Origin: Carallia brachiata
Lineage: Eukaryota > Streptophyta > Magnoliopsida > Malpighiales > Rhizophoraceae
Length of the DNA stretch: 64,000 bases
Reading direction: 5' to 3'
Assembly: GCA_021464245.1 (NCBI GenBank)
Contig: JADCRB010000018.1
Location: 2,208,259 to 2,272,258, forward strand
The notes beneath the pieces were generated by a model. The model saw only the letters and a list, made by a program, of their open reading frames with translations. It was not told the origin of the DNA and did not search any database. The translations under genes and the position numbers were made by a program. This document shows positions 21,545-33,679 of this stretch, piece by piece. Numbering within the stretch: position 1 is the stretch's first letter; every line of letters starts with the position of its first letter.

Positions 21545-22060
21545 TGGCTGTTCAATTGCATCTCTTGCATAGGGTTTGCTGCAAAAGAATTAGCCGAGGG
21601 AGGTTTGGCTTATTTCAGTTTGATGCATAATGAAGGGTGGTTAAAACTAATTGCTTGTAGCCGTACTTGTTTTAAAGTAAAAATTCTTATAGAGGTTGTT
21701 CTTTGATTGAATCGTAGGTTCTGCTTAAATTTCCAAATCTGATCTTAGATGCATGGCTGCTCATTAGTAGTTTATTGTTCATATATGAAGATCATTGCCT
21801 TAATTTTTCTCCCTTATTTTGATGTTTTGTTTATGGACTAGGTTATGCACACCAGAAGAAATTCAACTGTTGTGTGGACGTTTTGATTTTGTTGGACAAC
21901 TTTTTGTGAAAATGTTGAAGCCATTTTCAGTTTCCTAGAGTTCAATTACATATTGCGAATGGGGTTTGCTTCAAATAAATTAGCGGACGAGGCTTTGGAT
22001 CATTTCAATTTGACGCAGACAAAAGTGTTCAGGAATTAATTGCTTGTAGCCACGCTGGTT
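21545..22060 (+). repeat. Duplicated segment downstream of the NLR pseudogene
   Basis: A segment of roughly 120-150 bases (beginning near ttgcatagggtttgctgcaaaagaattagcc) occurs at about 21565-21680. It recurs at about 21950-22050 (ttgcgaatggggtttgcttcaaataaattagcgg), both leading to gaattaattgcttgtagcc-like text. A third relative lies at about 34605-34710, after the second NLR copy. The first two probably come from a local tandem duplication of about 390 bp. Confidence 0.65.
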
Positions 22061-22189
22061 TGAATGTCTTTCTTATCCCCTTTTTTCTTCTTTTCCTAAT
22101 CATATTTATTTGATTATATTTCTTGGAAAGTTTAATGTCCTTGCTTTTATTGTAGGGAAAATAGATGTGCAATTATTCTTCAATGCTTT

Positions 22190-23290
22190 ACCACTTCTAT
22201 GCGAATATTACTGAACACGAGTATAAAACCATCAAGAGGCTGCTAGAGAGGAGTCAGTGGTATGACAGGAAACGGTGTCAATAATGCCCTTGCTTTAGAA
22301 AAGGCAGATATTGGTGTTGCTGTTTCTGATGCTATAGATTCTACTCGAAGTGCCTTTGAGATTGTCCTTACGGAGCCTGGACTTAAGTGTGATTGTTGGT
22401 GCAGTGTTGACCAGCAGGGCTATATTGCAATGGATAAAGAATTACAATGTTAGTTACCTTCTCTTTCTGCCATTGCCCATTCTCAACAGTTATACAAGTT
22501 CATTGTGTGTTCAAACTCACTCTGTTCTGTCAATTGGTTTTTGCAGATATATGCTGTTTCAATTACCATCCGTATTGTTGTAAGTATGAAAGTGCAGTCA
22601 GGTCATTATAAACCTTTCTAGATATTGATATTGTTCTCAATCCTCTTGTTTTCGGCAATCTGGATTCATTTTTATTGCCTTCACATGGATGTTTGACTTC
22701 TCACCATTCATGGTTTTAGTCATTGCCATACAAAATGATGGTAAGATCTTGTGAATATTTATCAGTTTCTCTTTATGAACAACTTTGCTATCACTCAGCA
22801 TGAACATAAGCTGAATTTGTATATCGCCACTCTCTAGGGACTATTATGATTATATCAAACAATGCAATGAAGCCATCTCCACAGCCAGACAATTGGAAAC
22901 TAAGAGAAATCTTCGGTATTGACATTGTGCTTGAAGGATACTTGGCACTGATGACAATTATATTCTTCTGGGCTATGGTGTAGACCAACTTCTTTACAGT
23001 AAGCACATTCACATCATCATTTTTTGTTTATACTAGATTACTATTTTTCTTTTCAGCTTTTACATTTTATGAATTTATCAAATGCAAGACAAATTTTGGG
23101 TAAGGTCGTTGCATGAAAGACCAGGAGAGATGATGGACCAGGAGAGACGATGGCAGCCTTATACCTGCAAGTGAATATTGTGAGCCAAGCCCAGATTTTT
23201 GCTACAAGGTCTTGCTGCTGGTCCTGTATTGAACGTTCTGGGCTCCTTCTAGTCAGCGTTTTTATCATTGCTCAGGCCCTTGGATGGATG
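22190..23290 (+). pseudogene. Plasma-membrane H+-ATPase fragment (3' exons)
   Basis: The sequence encodes, in order, [39 protein letters not shown] then (after a 1-nt shift near 22380) [24 protein letters not shown] (22546-22580), [13 protein letters not shown] (about 22690-22730), [15 protein letters not shown] (about 22865-22910) and [18 protein letters not shown] (about 23157-23215). These match the hinge and transmembrane segments 5-9 of P3A ATPases, and gaps between blocks fit introns. The invariant hinge TGDGVND is TGNGVNN, which would abolish catalysis. The N-terminal two thirds, with the phosphorylation site, are missing, and a TAG follows FFWAMV (22981-22983). It is a dead remnant. 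The active enzyme pumps protons at the plasma membrane. Confidence 0.85.
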
Positions 23291-23299
23291 TGCTATCGT

Positions 23300-25262
23300 G
23301 GGATGCAGAAAAACACTAGCAGAAATTGAATCAACAAAAGCACCATCTATCCTGGGCAGAAAAATTCTCATTGCAAAGAAAATTTAAGGAGGAACCAATC
23401 GGAAGCTTATGCATAAGTAACATCACTGGAATTTATTATAAGAATTTTTGGCTTGGGATAGCGTATGAGGTTTGCTATTGGAGAAGTCCCAACTTTGCAC
23501 TTTTGGCAAAACCCCTTTCTCATTCAATGACAATTGTAAGGGATTAAAGTTGGCTAAATATTCCTACTTCTTGATCATACAATTAATCCTTTCAACGTAT
23601 GATAGCTGTAATTTTCATGGGCTTAAAATCTTTTTCAATCTAGCGTAGTTTTTAAGACTTGTATATATTTACGTAAAGAGATATAGGTGTATGTTAGACA
23701 TATTTATTTCGTAAATCAAAGTGTATTTAAACTCATAATACTACACATAATTTAATAATTGAATTCGGTAAGAAAAGAATTGCCCTTTTTATTTTATCCT
23801 CTTAAAGTAAAGGGTAGAGTTCCTATGTTATCTAGAATTTGGGACCTTCAAACTCTAGAAACAACTCCACTATAATCGAGTCAAAGCACATTAGCCAATG
23901 TTTGGCAGATGCAACATTATTAAAGTTTAATCCCCTGGAAAATTGTCATCCATCAGTAATAATGTCTTGCATTGATTCAACAGTATAGAAAGTTATATCC
24001 ATGAGCACAGGATTTTCTGAACTGAGCTGAAAAACACATCGGCAAGCTTTGCTGAAAATTATGATGCGTCGAAGCTCACGAGACACAGGCCTTCCCTCAT
24101 GATGCCTAGTATCATCGTATGCGAAGCTTCCAGATGAAACTCAATTATTCAACATATTTGCACAAGAGAAATGTAATTCCCTTGCTTTTTGTTTGGTTAA
24201 AAGGGAAATTAGAACACATTAGCATTCAAGCAGATTCTGTTGTCAATAGGCAATTGCTATATTGTCTTGCATCGATTCAGTAGTATTGCAAATTACATAC
24301 ATGATAATATGTGATTTTCTGAGCCTAAAACAGTTCAAAATTCTAAGGCAGTTTTGATCCTTCGAGCGTTTACTGGCACTGGTTGCTGACTTTGGGTGAT
24401 AAATATGCCATGCGTGCACTTTTTTTTCCAATTTTTTACTTTTTTATTTGGCGCGTAGGCAGAATGTGTTGACCCTGTGTGTGACATATCCATCCTCATC
24501 AGCAATTAATAGCAAATTCAAAAAAATTAAGGTTTCTGCCCTATTAATAAACTTTATTTAAAAGGATTGACTCTTATTAGACATTTTTTAAGTTATCAAC
24601 TTAGATTTGAATAATCAAATAATTACTAACTTATAAACTTATCCCCACTTGAAGCAATGAAACTAGTCAAAATAATATTAATTTTTGCGACTACGAAAGC
24701 ATAAATTGTCGCCTAACGGTATTTTGTTTTATTTTTTTTACAGCAGTCGCCAACCGGTTTTTTGACGAAATGTTTTCTAACTAATAAATTAGTTTGTGTA
24801 ATGTATATCCATAACTAAAGCTGAAGTTTCTACTTGACAGGTGGCACATGTCTTTTCTCTTTCTTGGCATTTTTGGCACATTCTTGATTTCCACACCGCA
24901 ACTAAATATTATGGTGCACTTTAAAATGCATTATTACAGCAACAGTTATGCATTTTTTTTTTTTTTGGTTAACGGCAAATATATATCTATTCATGACATC
25001 TTAAATAATCAAGGACCCCCAAAATCAAGTATATACAAATCCTACAAGATACCTGAGCTGCACAAAAACAAGCCCCACAAAGTCAAAAACCCAATATATG
25101 TTATCCCAATGGCATGAGCAGATTCAAGAGCTACTCTTGTGTAGCAATATCACCTCAAACCAGCAAGCACAATATCAGATAAATACAGCAAAACCAACAG
25201 TGAAAATAGGCAGCGCCACTCTCCTCACCACAAACAACATGAGTGCCTGCTACACAATTACC
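23300..25262. other. Intergenic DNA with a tandem duplication
   Basis: No gene is supported. A segment starting ttgtcttgcattgattcaac at about 23963 recurs at about 24260 (ttgtcttgcatcgattcag), each followed by similar text ending gattttctga, so a unit of about 297 bp was duplicated. The stretch 23340-23440 is related to 35070-35165 after the second NLR copy, which extends the segmental duplication. Sequence 24950-25262 is ordinary AT-rich DNA with a T run. Confidence 0.5.
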
Positions 25263-25585
25263 TCAACGCCCAAAATCAAGTATAACAGTTATGTGTTTGA
25301 TAAACTCTTCAATTCTATGCTGAAATAATCTTTTATCAGATGACATCAAACTCTTCACCTTCATTCCGGTGCAACCTTTTGAGTTTCTCCTACTATTATT
25401 ATGGCACAGTACAAATGTAAATTTTGAGGAGGAAGATCCCAGCAGGCACCTCTCCTCTGACCTCACAATGGAGCCATTTGTTGTTGTTGTTATGGTCAAA
25501 GATGGCACCTTTTCTCTATAATCAGAACCCACCTCTTCAGCGATATTCATGGAGGAAGAAATATAAAGAAATGACTGGAACTCAC

Positions 25586-25721
25586 CTCTCTTTTTGGGGC
25601 TAAATCCCGTTTCACTGTAATCAATAGCAGCATTTGAGGAATGTCTGCTGCCAGCAGTAGTAGTAGATTTGCTTCTCTTATAAACAACATCATGATCTGA
25701 TGATGATGATGATGATGCCAT
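25586..25721 (-). CDS. Possible first exon of an unrecognised gene
   Basis: On the minus strand, an ATG at 25721 in a fair context (gttATGgc) opens a serine-rich frame beginning MASSSSSSDHDVVYKRSK. The frame could continue to 25263 (153 codons), but a very good splice donor (AG|GTGAGT, intron starting at 25585) follows the segment ETGFSPKKR. The reading after it becomes low-quality threonine/serine-rich text. I do not recognise the protein. A six-codon GATGAT repeat encodes part of the serine run. Downstream exons were not found. It could also be an unspliced short gene or chance. Confidence 0.3.
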
Positions 25722-27821
25722 AACAATTTTCTTCTTATTGGCCAAAAGAAAAGGGATGTTGGTGGGTTTCAAAGTGACTGTTTTTGGCTTTAAATTTTGC
25801 AGCAAAGGGACAGACCACCACAAATAGCAAAGTAGCTCCATTGTTGCTACTGCCAAGACCAACACCAACACTTACCAATATCAGATTTAAAAGGAGTAGA
25901 AGATAAATATGAAGAAGAGCCACGAATAGGCAGAGGGAAAGAGACCAACTTGCGAAGTTTTTCTTTAAGGCAAAAAGCACAAATATCAACTAAATTATTT
26001 CTATAGGGATGGTCACTGCATTGCATTCCATTACTTTATACAATTTATACAGTAAGCTTCTCCTTCTACAAAAACAAATGCAAGTATCTGTGTGTGTGCT
26101 TGTGTGTGTGGGTGAGTGTGTTTTTTTTTTTCTTATTGAATGGCCATGGATGGTCTCCGAGATGTAGTCTCGGTGTTATCTGGTTTCACAAAAGTTCAGG
26201 TAGAGCAAAGGAACTAATTTTTTTTTTCCATTAATTGTTGTTCATTTGGGTTAATCTTCTTTTTTCTGACAGCATTTCGCACATGGCATGATAAATTTCT
26301 CTTTCGCCTCAACAATGAGAACAGATTGAAAAGATGAGGAAATTTCCAAAGGACTCAAAGCATCCACTAAATGAGGAATTTTATCAAAAGATTTCCATTA
26401 GTTTTAAGTAAGTTAAACATCTTCTATCCATAAACTCAATGCTTTATTTGCTTCTCATTTGTATATATGCATTTAGATAGATGTGGACAGACCTTGAAAT
26501 TCCATAACTGTCGATTGAATTGTAGACTTTTAGTTAAAAAAAAAAAAAAAAAGAATAAAGAATACTCTTGAAAATCCACATGCAGCTCTAAAGAGATTAG
26601 GGGACCAAATTGTGTCATGGAACTAAAGACACCAAAATCACAGCATAACTGGTTGAGACAAAAAAGGAAGGCTGGTCATACTTTTTTCCTCTGCCGGACG
26701 TGCGAGACACCTTTTCTTGCACAAAATAAGAGAACCCTTGAAGCAAAACAAGACTATAAGTAAGATGGACCAAGCAATGCAACAGTGTGCAAATATCATA
26801 ATAACCATAAGTTGAATACAAAAAACCAACATTTTTATTTGCTTTCTTATTAGTCGTTGGGTAAAGAATCTTTCATGGCAGATGACCTTCATGTAGAATT
26901 GGATACTTAGCAACAGCATCCCTTTCTCCTTAACGTAAAGGTAGTGAAAACTGCCATGAAGAAAATTGAGCAAATTTGTGAGCAGAAAGGCTTTAATCAG
27001 TTTTGTCAAAATAAAAACACTTACACAAAAACACACGTGCAACCTCATGCCCAACTGCAGGAGAAATAAGTACATGGTAAACATAGGAATGAAGTAACAA
27101 AGGATGCGTCAAGTTCGTCAGCTTTCCAAGCCTCATAACCAATCAATTGGAATATTTGGGCAAAAGTTGAATAGTTCATGTCACCTCAATCTTCCAACAG
27201 GTAATGAAGTAATAAAAAAAAGAGGCTTTCAAAAAATGACCGAATGAAAATGTCCCTAAAGAAGATGATCAACTCCATGACAAGGACTGGCACAAGGGGC
27301 AAAGAACACGATGGTATTGAAATAGTAGAGCATGGATCGAGTATAAACACAGAACAATTATGTGAGAAACAAGCATATATATGGGACAGTTTCTAAAAAA
27401 CACGATTAAATCTCAGGTTCATTGACGAGCATAACTCCGATAACCAGACTTACAGGGTCGGGTTGCAGCCTTATTTCTATAGGTTCTGAAGCATGCAACA
27501 AACGGAGAATGGCGCAATTTCAAAGGGACAATCTTTTATAAACACAATTCGACCCACAAAAAAAAAAAAAAAAGAAAGAGAAAAAACTGAGCTTTTACTT
27601 CTGGGTTATTGTAAAACAAACCCAGGAATCTAACCAAGAGATTTTACCCATAACAAAAAAAATCTACAAAAACAAAATTTTCACCAAAAAACAGATCCAG
27701 AAGAGCGAACTATTTATAAATTAAGAGTGAAACAAGATTTAAAAAAAAAAAAAAAAAAACTTCAAAGCCATTGAAAGAAGAAACCCCACCAAAGAAAAAA
27801 CAGAAGAAAAAGAAAACAAAC
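25722..27821. other. Mostly non-coding DNA between two minus-strand exons
   Basis: This stretch may hold intron and intergenic sequence of the ubiquitin-like gene whose first exon is at 27822-27914, but I could not find its second exon. A hydrophobic minus-strand frame (26638-27084) has no recognisable domain and is probably chance. A GT-rich run lies at 26088-26120. Poly-A and poly-T runs are frequent. Confidence 0.4.
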
Positions 27822-27914
27822 CTGAATTTTGGCCTTCACATTGCCAATAGTATCACCGCTTTCAACCTCAAGAGTGATGGTTTTTCCACTCGAGGTCTTC
27901 ACAAAGTTCTGCAT
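27822..27914 (-). CDS. Ubiquitin-like first exon (31 codons), orphan
   Basis: The minus-strand ATG at 27914 opens a frame that matches ubiquitin residues 1-31. It has [19 protein letters not shown] and NVKAKIQ, with differences at position 3 (Ile to Asn), 8-9 (Leu-Thr to Ser-Ser), 20 (Ser to Gly) and 24 (Asp to Gly). Lys6, Lys11, Lys27 and Lys29 are kept. A GT donor (GTTTGT) follows immediately after the codon for Gln31. The next exon, which should begin with DKEGIPPDQQ, was not found downstream to about 25700. So this is either the first exon of a diverged ubiquitin or ubiquitin-fusion gene with a long intron, or an exon left by a duplication. The Ile3 and Leu8 changes hit the hydrophobic core and surface patch, favouring a pseudogene. 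Confidence 0.6.
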
Positions 27915-29167
27915 GTTTCCTCCTTCGATTCTGCCTTCTTTCTTTTCCCCATAACGAGCTGTTGGTGTTTTGGGGACAAAAGAATTGGTTGAGAGGTGTG
28001 GGTATTAGAGATGTTTTGCGAGTATTGCAAGGGACGTGACTTCTTCTTGGATTTAAGAAGGATTGAGGGTTGGATCTCGTTCTCACCCAATTATTTGGTC
28101 TGGACTAATTTCTAGGTTGCTTTTTTTTTTTTTTAAATTCAGTTTGCTTTTTTTAATATAAAATTAAAAAAAAAAAAACCTGAGATTTCCACTCTTGTAT
28201 TAGATTACATTAAAAAAACAAAAGTAGAGACGGATTTATTCAACTTAATATCTCATTTCAAAGATACACAGCAATGATAAGCCATTGTGTAGCTCTTCCT
28301 ACAATTTCTTTTGTACTTTCTGAGTTTTTGTATGGAGTATAAATCTTTATTATTTTATCTTATTAATTTTAAAAAAGGATTCTGCCACAATTTTTTTTTA
28401 AATCTGAGTTTTTAATTAATTATAGTAGACAAATTATCAACCACCCCGATAAAAATAAATATAATCAACAAAAATTTATAAGTATAAAATAATTAAATAG
28501 TGTCAAATGAGGACCGTGTATAAAAGTTTTTTGTAATCCCAGATAAAGATAAATATAAATAGTGCTTATTTTAATAAAATGATATAATATAATATATTCA
28601 TACTCACATAAAATAAATAACACATATCATAAATTGATTAGACAATTTTCAATATTCTAAAATGATAACATATAAAAATAATAATCTCGGCATTCAAATT
28701 ATAGTTGTAAAAATAAGAAAAAATTAATGCAATTCGATAATAATTGAAGCTATTCATTGACAAAAACTTGAAATGAATTTTGCAATAAAAAATGTAATAT
28801 TACAACTTCGTATATGGGAATTACAAAGTAATGAAATGATTATCAGATATTCCAGCAAACTTTGTCTCCCTTCCTCTACATATGCATATGCTTCTCTCTG
28901 CCGTGCCATTCCTGAACCAACAGGTTTGCCATTGTTGGGACTTTTACAATAGTAAGAGATTGAAGTTGGCTAGCAATATTAGATATTGGAAGCCCAAGGT
29001 TGGGCGCCCAAGCAACATCCTTATCCAATCAATATGCATTTGAAGAGCTGGGAAGCAATCCATGTGTTAAATCCCATTGTAGAGTTTCTCTTGAGATTTA
29101 CGACCGCGAAGCATTTGAACTCTCACTTCTTGAACTTCCGAGCTTGCTTCTAAACTTCTGAACTTAA
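27915..29167. other. Upstream of the ubiquitin-like exon, then AT-rich intergenic DNA
   Basis: The first 170 bases (27915-28085) are a C/T/A-rich minus-strand leader-like stretch, probably the 5' untranslated part of the ubiquitin-like gene. The rest (28100-29167) is AT-rich with long A and T runs and no supported gene. Confidence 0.45.
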
Positions 29168-29652
29168 CACTGTATTTGTATAAAATTTTTGAGAGAAAGA
29201 AAAAGTGAGGGAGAGGAAAGTGGAGGAGATGATCATTAGAGGAAAATAATATTTTCTATCATCTTTTGTGTTTGGAAAGAAATGATGAGAAGGAGGAAAA
29301 TTATAAATTCTTTTATTTGAGAAATAGTAGAAAGTAGGGGAGAGGAATATAAAATGTGTTGAAATAATAATTTTATCCTTGATAATAAATTCTATTAAAA
29401 TATTTTGTTTAGGTAAAATTATAATTTTTTAATTATGTAAGGGTAATTGAATCATTTAATAAATTTAATATGAGAGCTAATAACTTTCCTCTCTTTTTTT
29501 AGAGGATTGGTTTTGGTGGGAAAGAGAGAATTAGGGGAATTAGAAACTTTAATCTCCCCCACTTTTCAAACATTTTTCAAACACAATAATTTACTTTAAT
29601 CCTCTCACTTTCCTCTCTCTCTCTCCCCACTTTCCCTCCTCCCAAACACAGT
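29168..29652. mobile_element. MITE candidate with purine/pyrimidine inverted arms
   Basis: The left end cactgtatttg and the inverted right end actgtgtttg match. The left arm is GA-rich (gtgagggagaggaaagtggagg) and the right arm is its CT-rich complement (cctctcactttcctctctct...ccactttccctcc). The interior also shows inverted ggaaagaaatgatga-type text. Length is about 485 bp and no ORF is present. A 3-bp taa lies just outside both ends, which would suit a PIF/Harbinger-type MITE, but this is weak evidence. Confidence 0.5.
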
Positions 29653-32041
29653 ATAAGAGAAGCTTCAGTTGTGAACCAAGCTGTCTAATTAAGGAAAATT
29701 CTTTCAGATTTGAGGCAAGAACTGAAGATGAAGTTGGTGCTGCTGCTTTGCAACTCCAGTGGCAGAATTGAGTTTTTGATTTATGTTCCCTCCAAATGCC
29801 AGGATTCTGTTAAGTTAGTTGACTTGTAAGCTTCTGGAACTTTTTGGAGCCTTAACTCACCGATCGTGTAATCTAGTGGTTGAGTTTAAAGTAATTTGAA
29901 TTTGCAGTTTGTAATTTGTAATTTAAATTTGAATGTAACTTTTGCAAAATCTGGAAATCTGTCACAGCTTTTCTGTTTTTGAATTTGTACTACAAAATAC
30001 AAGCCTGTCTCATATATTGAGCTAATGATCAATGAAAAATAGGCTTATGCTGAGAATTATTGGACCCTTTCTTCTGCTCTCTACAGAAACTAAATCTCTA
30101 GGGAGAGCGACAAGCTTTTTGCTCTTGACCTGTACAACATCCATGCTTGTCTTGCTTATGAGAACCAAAGGAACCTACTGAGATTTTTTGTGATGATCAA
30201 GCAGCAACAGCCACCTCAACGACTCCAGTTCTTCTAAGCATTTAATTATCAATTATGCTTTTTTTTTTCAAAGAATCATAAAAAAGCAAGTAAGTCTACT
30301 TGATTATTTTTGTCATGTAAACATAAAATGCTAATTAGGATGAGTAAATTTCATCATGTCAGTTGTCAGTTCATCACTTAAGAATGATTTAATATTACTA
30401 ATCCGTGCACCTTTTTTCTTTAAGGGTGTTGACCTTATTTTGACAATTTCTTTCAAATTTAGATTTTTTAGCAGTTACTAATCCAATAATAAAATTATCC
30501 CTGCATTGGACTTTATTTTCACTTTGTGAAGATGTATTAGTTTAAAACTTCATCAGCTCGAGCAATAAAAACAGATATATTCCCATCAGCTTTGCAAGAT
30601 GATGAGATTGAATTGTAAATCAAAATACAGTTAGACTCATCCTCTGCACATCATCCAGTGAATGTATTCAAAAGACTTTCCTTCTTATTTTATTCTCTTG
30701 CATTAAAGGAGACATGCTCCAATGTTTGACATATATTTTTTTTTTCTATTTCCTGAACTTTGTGGCTCCCGAAGGGAACATGTGATCTTTCAACGCAACC
30801 ACGTGCAAAAAGTTTGGGATGAATTGTTCCGGTCTATCGCTATTCAATACCGGCCGGCAACATCTTTCTTAAATTGTATTAAATTTGGGTGCTTAAACAT
30901 AAACCTGATTCCATGCGGGTGTACTTTTCAGGTGGCTTTTGTCACCGTTCTCTGGAATCCACGTAAGGAATTAATTGCAAAGGAATTAAACAAGAATCTT
31001 TTCTTGTTTCAATTTTCAAACCCATGTAATAAACAATTTATAAAAGAAATCTTTTGAGATGTGAGTCTCACTCAAATAAATAATTTATAAAAAATAATGG
31101 GCATAAGCACACATCCAGAGCATTTTTGCCCAATTTTTATCCGATTGACGAGTCCAAGTACAATCAATCATACAATCAGTCTTCATTTTTTTTTGTAATT
31201 ACATTAATAACATGTAGAATAAAAATATTTTATCACTTTATTTTATTGTTATATAAAATATTAATATGGTTAAAAAAAACTCATTCCACTTTGACACTTT
31301 GACACTTTAATTAAAAAATTCGGGCAAAAATCCTCAGAATGCTTACTTTTTCCATAAATCAATTCATCAGAAATAAGAATTCACTTACAATAAATAATAA
31401 TGCAACCTTTATCACCCTGTTGATTTGTTAGTTGTAGAATTGAGAAGAGATTTTTAATTTGACTCATCTTTTTTTATGAATATAACTTACTAATAATTTT
31501 ACACTATTAAATAAGAGAGGTCTACCTGAAATTAACAAAATAAAATAATAAATTTAAATAATGTAAGATTATGAATGAGTTATACTAAAAAAACAGTAAG
31601 TAAAATTAGTAAATACTAAATTTAAAATATCCTTAGAAGTTATTTTGAGGAAAGTATCTACTACAGCTTATGTTATTAATTTGTTAGCTACAGAATTCAG
31701 AATGTCCGTTGGAGTTATCCTAAGAAAGGTATCTCCTAATAGTTTATATGTTAAAAATACCAAAAATTAGCAGATCATGCCTTTCCTCTCGCCGAAGTTA
31801 AAGATCGGATTCCACAAAAATTGTTGAAGCATGGAATCATATTGTGCTTTTATTGATACATTGCTTAGAACTTACATTTGCATTGCAACCTCGCATTTCA
31901 GTTATTGGCAAGCATCATTATCCTATTTAAGGAAACGCAAAGAACCTCAGAAACATCAAACTAAGCAGAAAAAACAGGCCTTGATATTTTAGCTTTCATT
32001 TCCTTTGATCCATCATTTTCCTTCCCTGAGTTACCATAATA
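29653..32041. other. Intergenic DNA with a short exon-like piece
   Basis: No confident gene. At 30096-30237 (+) a frame reads DKLFALDLYNIHACLAYENQ...RLQFF and ends in TAA at about 30235. Its composition looks coding but I do not recognise it. A 111-codon frame at 30722-31057 has no recognisable domain. The stretch directly before 32042 resembles the leader of the NLR pseudogene at 18331 (tagctttcatttcctt...). Confidence 0.4.
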
Positions 32042-33679
32042 ATGGCCGAGGCACTTGTTTCTCTGGTGGTGGAGAAGCTTTGTCTCCATCATTGAAACGA
32101 TATTTCTCCTACTGTGCTATCTTCCCAAAAGATTACGAAATTAATAAGCAAACATTGATAGAAATGTGGATGGCTCAAGGTTATCTCATGGGAAGATAAA
32201 GAGATGACTTAGAGATTATTGAAGAATATTATTTTCAAAATCTAGAAATGCGATCTTTCTTTTAAGACTTCATGAAAGATTTTTATGATGATCAGAGCAT
32301 CTACAGTTATAAAATGCATGATATAGTGCATGATTTTGCCCAAATTATTGCACGGAATGAATGCCACAGCGCGCAAATGAACAAGTCAGAGGAGTTAATT
32401 AGAAAAGTGCGTCATTTATGTTTAGATTTTTTAGAACATGGGTGATATCTTAATCTTTGTCACAATCTTCAAAAAAAAAAAAGCGAAGCCTTTTATGGTG
32501 GTCGAAGCCCACAACAGAAGATTTATCGAGATTATTGAATGAATTAACACATGTAAGATCGTTAAGCCTCAGAGACGGTGATTTTGCAGAGGTCCCTTAC
32601 TCTATCAATAAGTTGGTTCGTTTGCGGTCGCTTGATTTGTCTGACAATTACATGTTGAAGCAGTTGCCCGAAACACTATGCGAACTGCATAACATGCAGA
32701 ACATAGATGCTACTGAGTGCCGTCGTTTGGAGCTGCCTATTGGGATTGGAAAACTAATTAACTTGAGGCATATTCGTAACAACTGCCCTGTCAGTGGAGG
32801 CCCTGTTTGGTTGCCAAAAGGAATTGCACGATTAACTGGTCTCAAGACATTGGAGGGTGTCGATGTCGGCTGTGATGGGGATAAATTTTCTGTTGACGAT
32901 CTGAAGAACCTAAACTGACTTCAGGGAAGGCTTATAATAAGACATTTGGGTGCACATAATCGTAATTTGGCCAAGCCAAGGAAGCAAAGCTCGAGAAAAA
33001 GGAACACCTCACTTGTTTGCAACTTCATTTCCAGTACAAAAAAGAAGGAGAAGGAGTAGAAGAAGAGCATTTGCTTGAAGCCCTGGAGCCATCTCAAAAC
33101 TTGGAAATTCTTTGGAAATCGCCTTTGGAGGTACTACCTTTCCTGGTTGGATGATTTCATTTATGAATCTGTGGTTTATTGAGTTATATGAGTGTCATTC
33201 GTGCGAGCACTTGCCTTCATTGGGTAAGCTGCCGTCCCTTGAAGCTCTTGTCTTGACTGGAATAAACGGTGTTAAAAATGTGGGGGCTTAGCTTTTGGGA
33301 ATTGAAACTCAAATTGGTGACATTAAAGGTGAGACGTCATCATCATCATCGTCTTCATCTTCACCAGTTGTTGCTTTTCCTAAACTGACAAAACTTAGAA
33401 TCCATTGGATGCCTGGCTGGGGTGGAATGATTATTATTATGATGGCACCACCAAACCTCCTTCTATCATAATGCCATCCCTTTGCTTTTTGAGAATTTAT
33501 GAGTGCCGACGCTTGAAGGCACTGCCAGATTATATTCTGCAAAATATAATGCTTCATACACTGGAAATCAAAAAAGCGATCTGCTAAAAGAACGCTACAA
33601 CAAGGAGAAGGGAGAAGATTGGTCCAAAATCTCTCACATCTCTGATGTCAAAATACATAAGAAGATTAGATTTGGCTGA
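32042..33679 (+). pseudogene. Second CC-NBS-LRR pseudogene with a large internal deletion
   Basis: The ATG at 32042 starts MAEALVSLVVEKL, as in the copy at 18331. After about 40 bases the sequence jumps directly to the post-NBS part (SLKRYFSYCAIFPKDYEI), out of frame, so almost the whole CC and NB-ARC is missing. The rest follows the other copy: KMHDIVHDFAQ (about 32313-32345), THVRSLSLRDGD (32547 on), leucine-rich repeats in the frame 32457-32918, more broken LRR text to about 33580, and DWSKISHISD with a TGA at 33677-33679. Stops at 32197, 32262 and 32443 and frameshifts near 32920, 33110 and 33290 add to this. It cannot give a resistance protein. Same strand as the other copy, about 13.7 kb apart. 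Confidence 0.88.

Noticed and set aside
26638..27084. Hydrophobic 148-codon minus-strand frame
   Set aside because: No recognisable domain, unusual Phe/Leu/Cys composition as expected from AT-rich DNA, and no splice or start context.
32005..32199. Independent small gene of 64 codons
   Set aside because: Its 5' half is the shifted reading of the NLR start and its 3' half is the post-NBS part; it is a product of the deletion junction.
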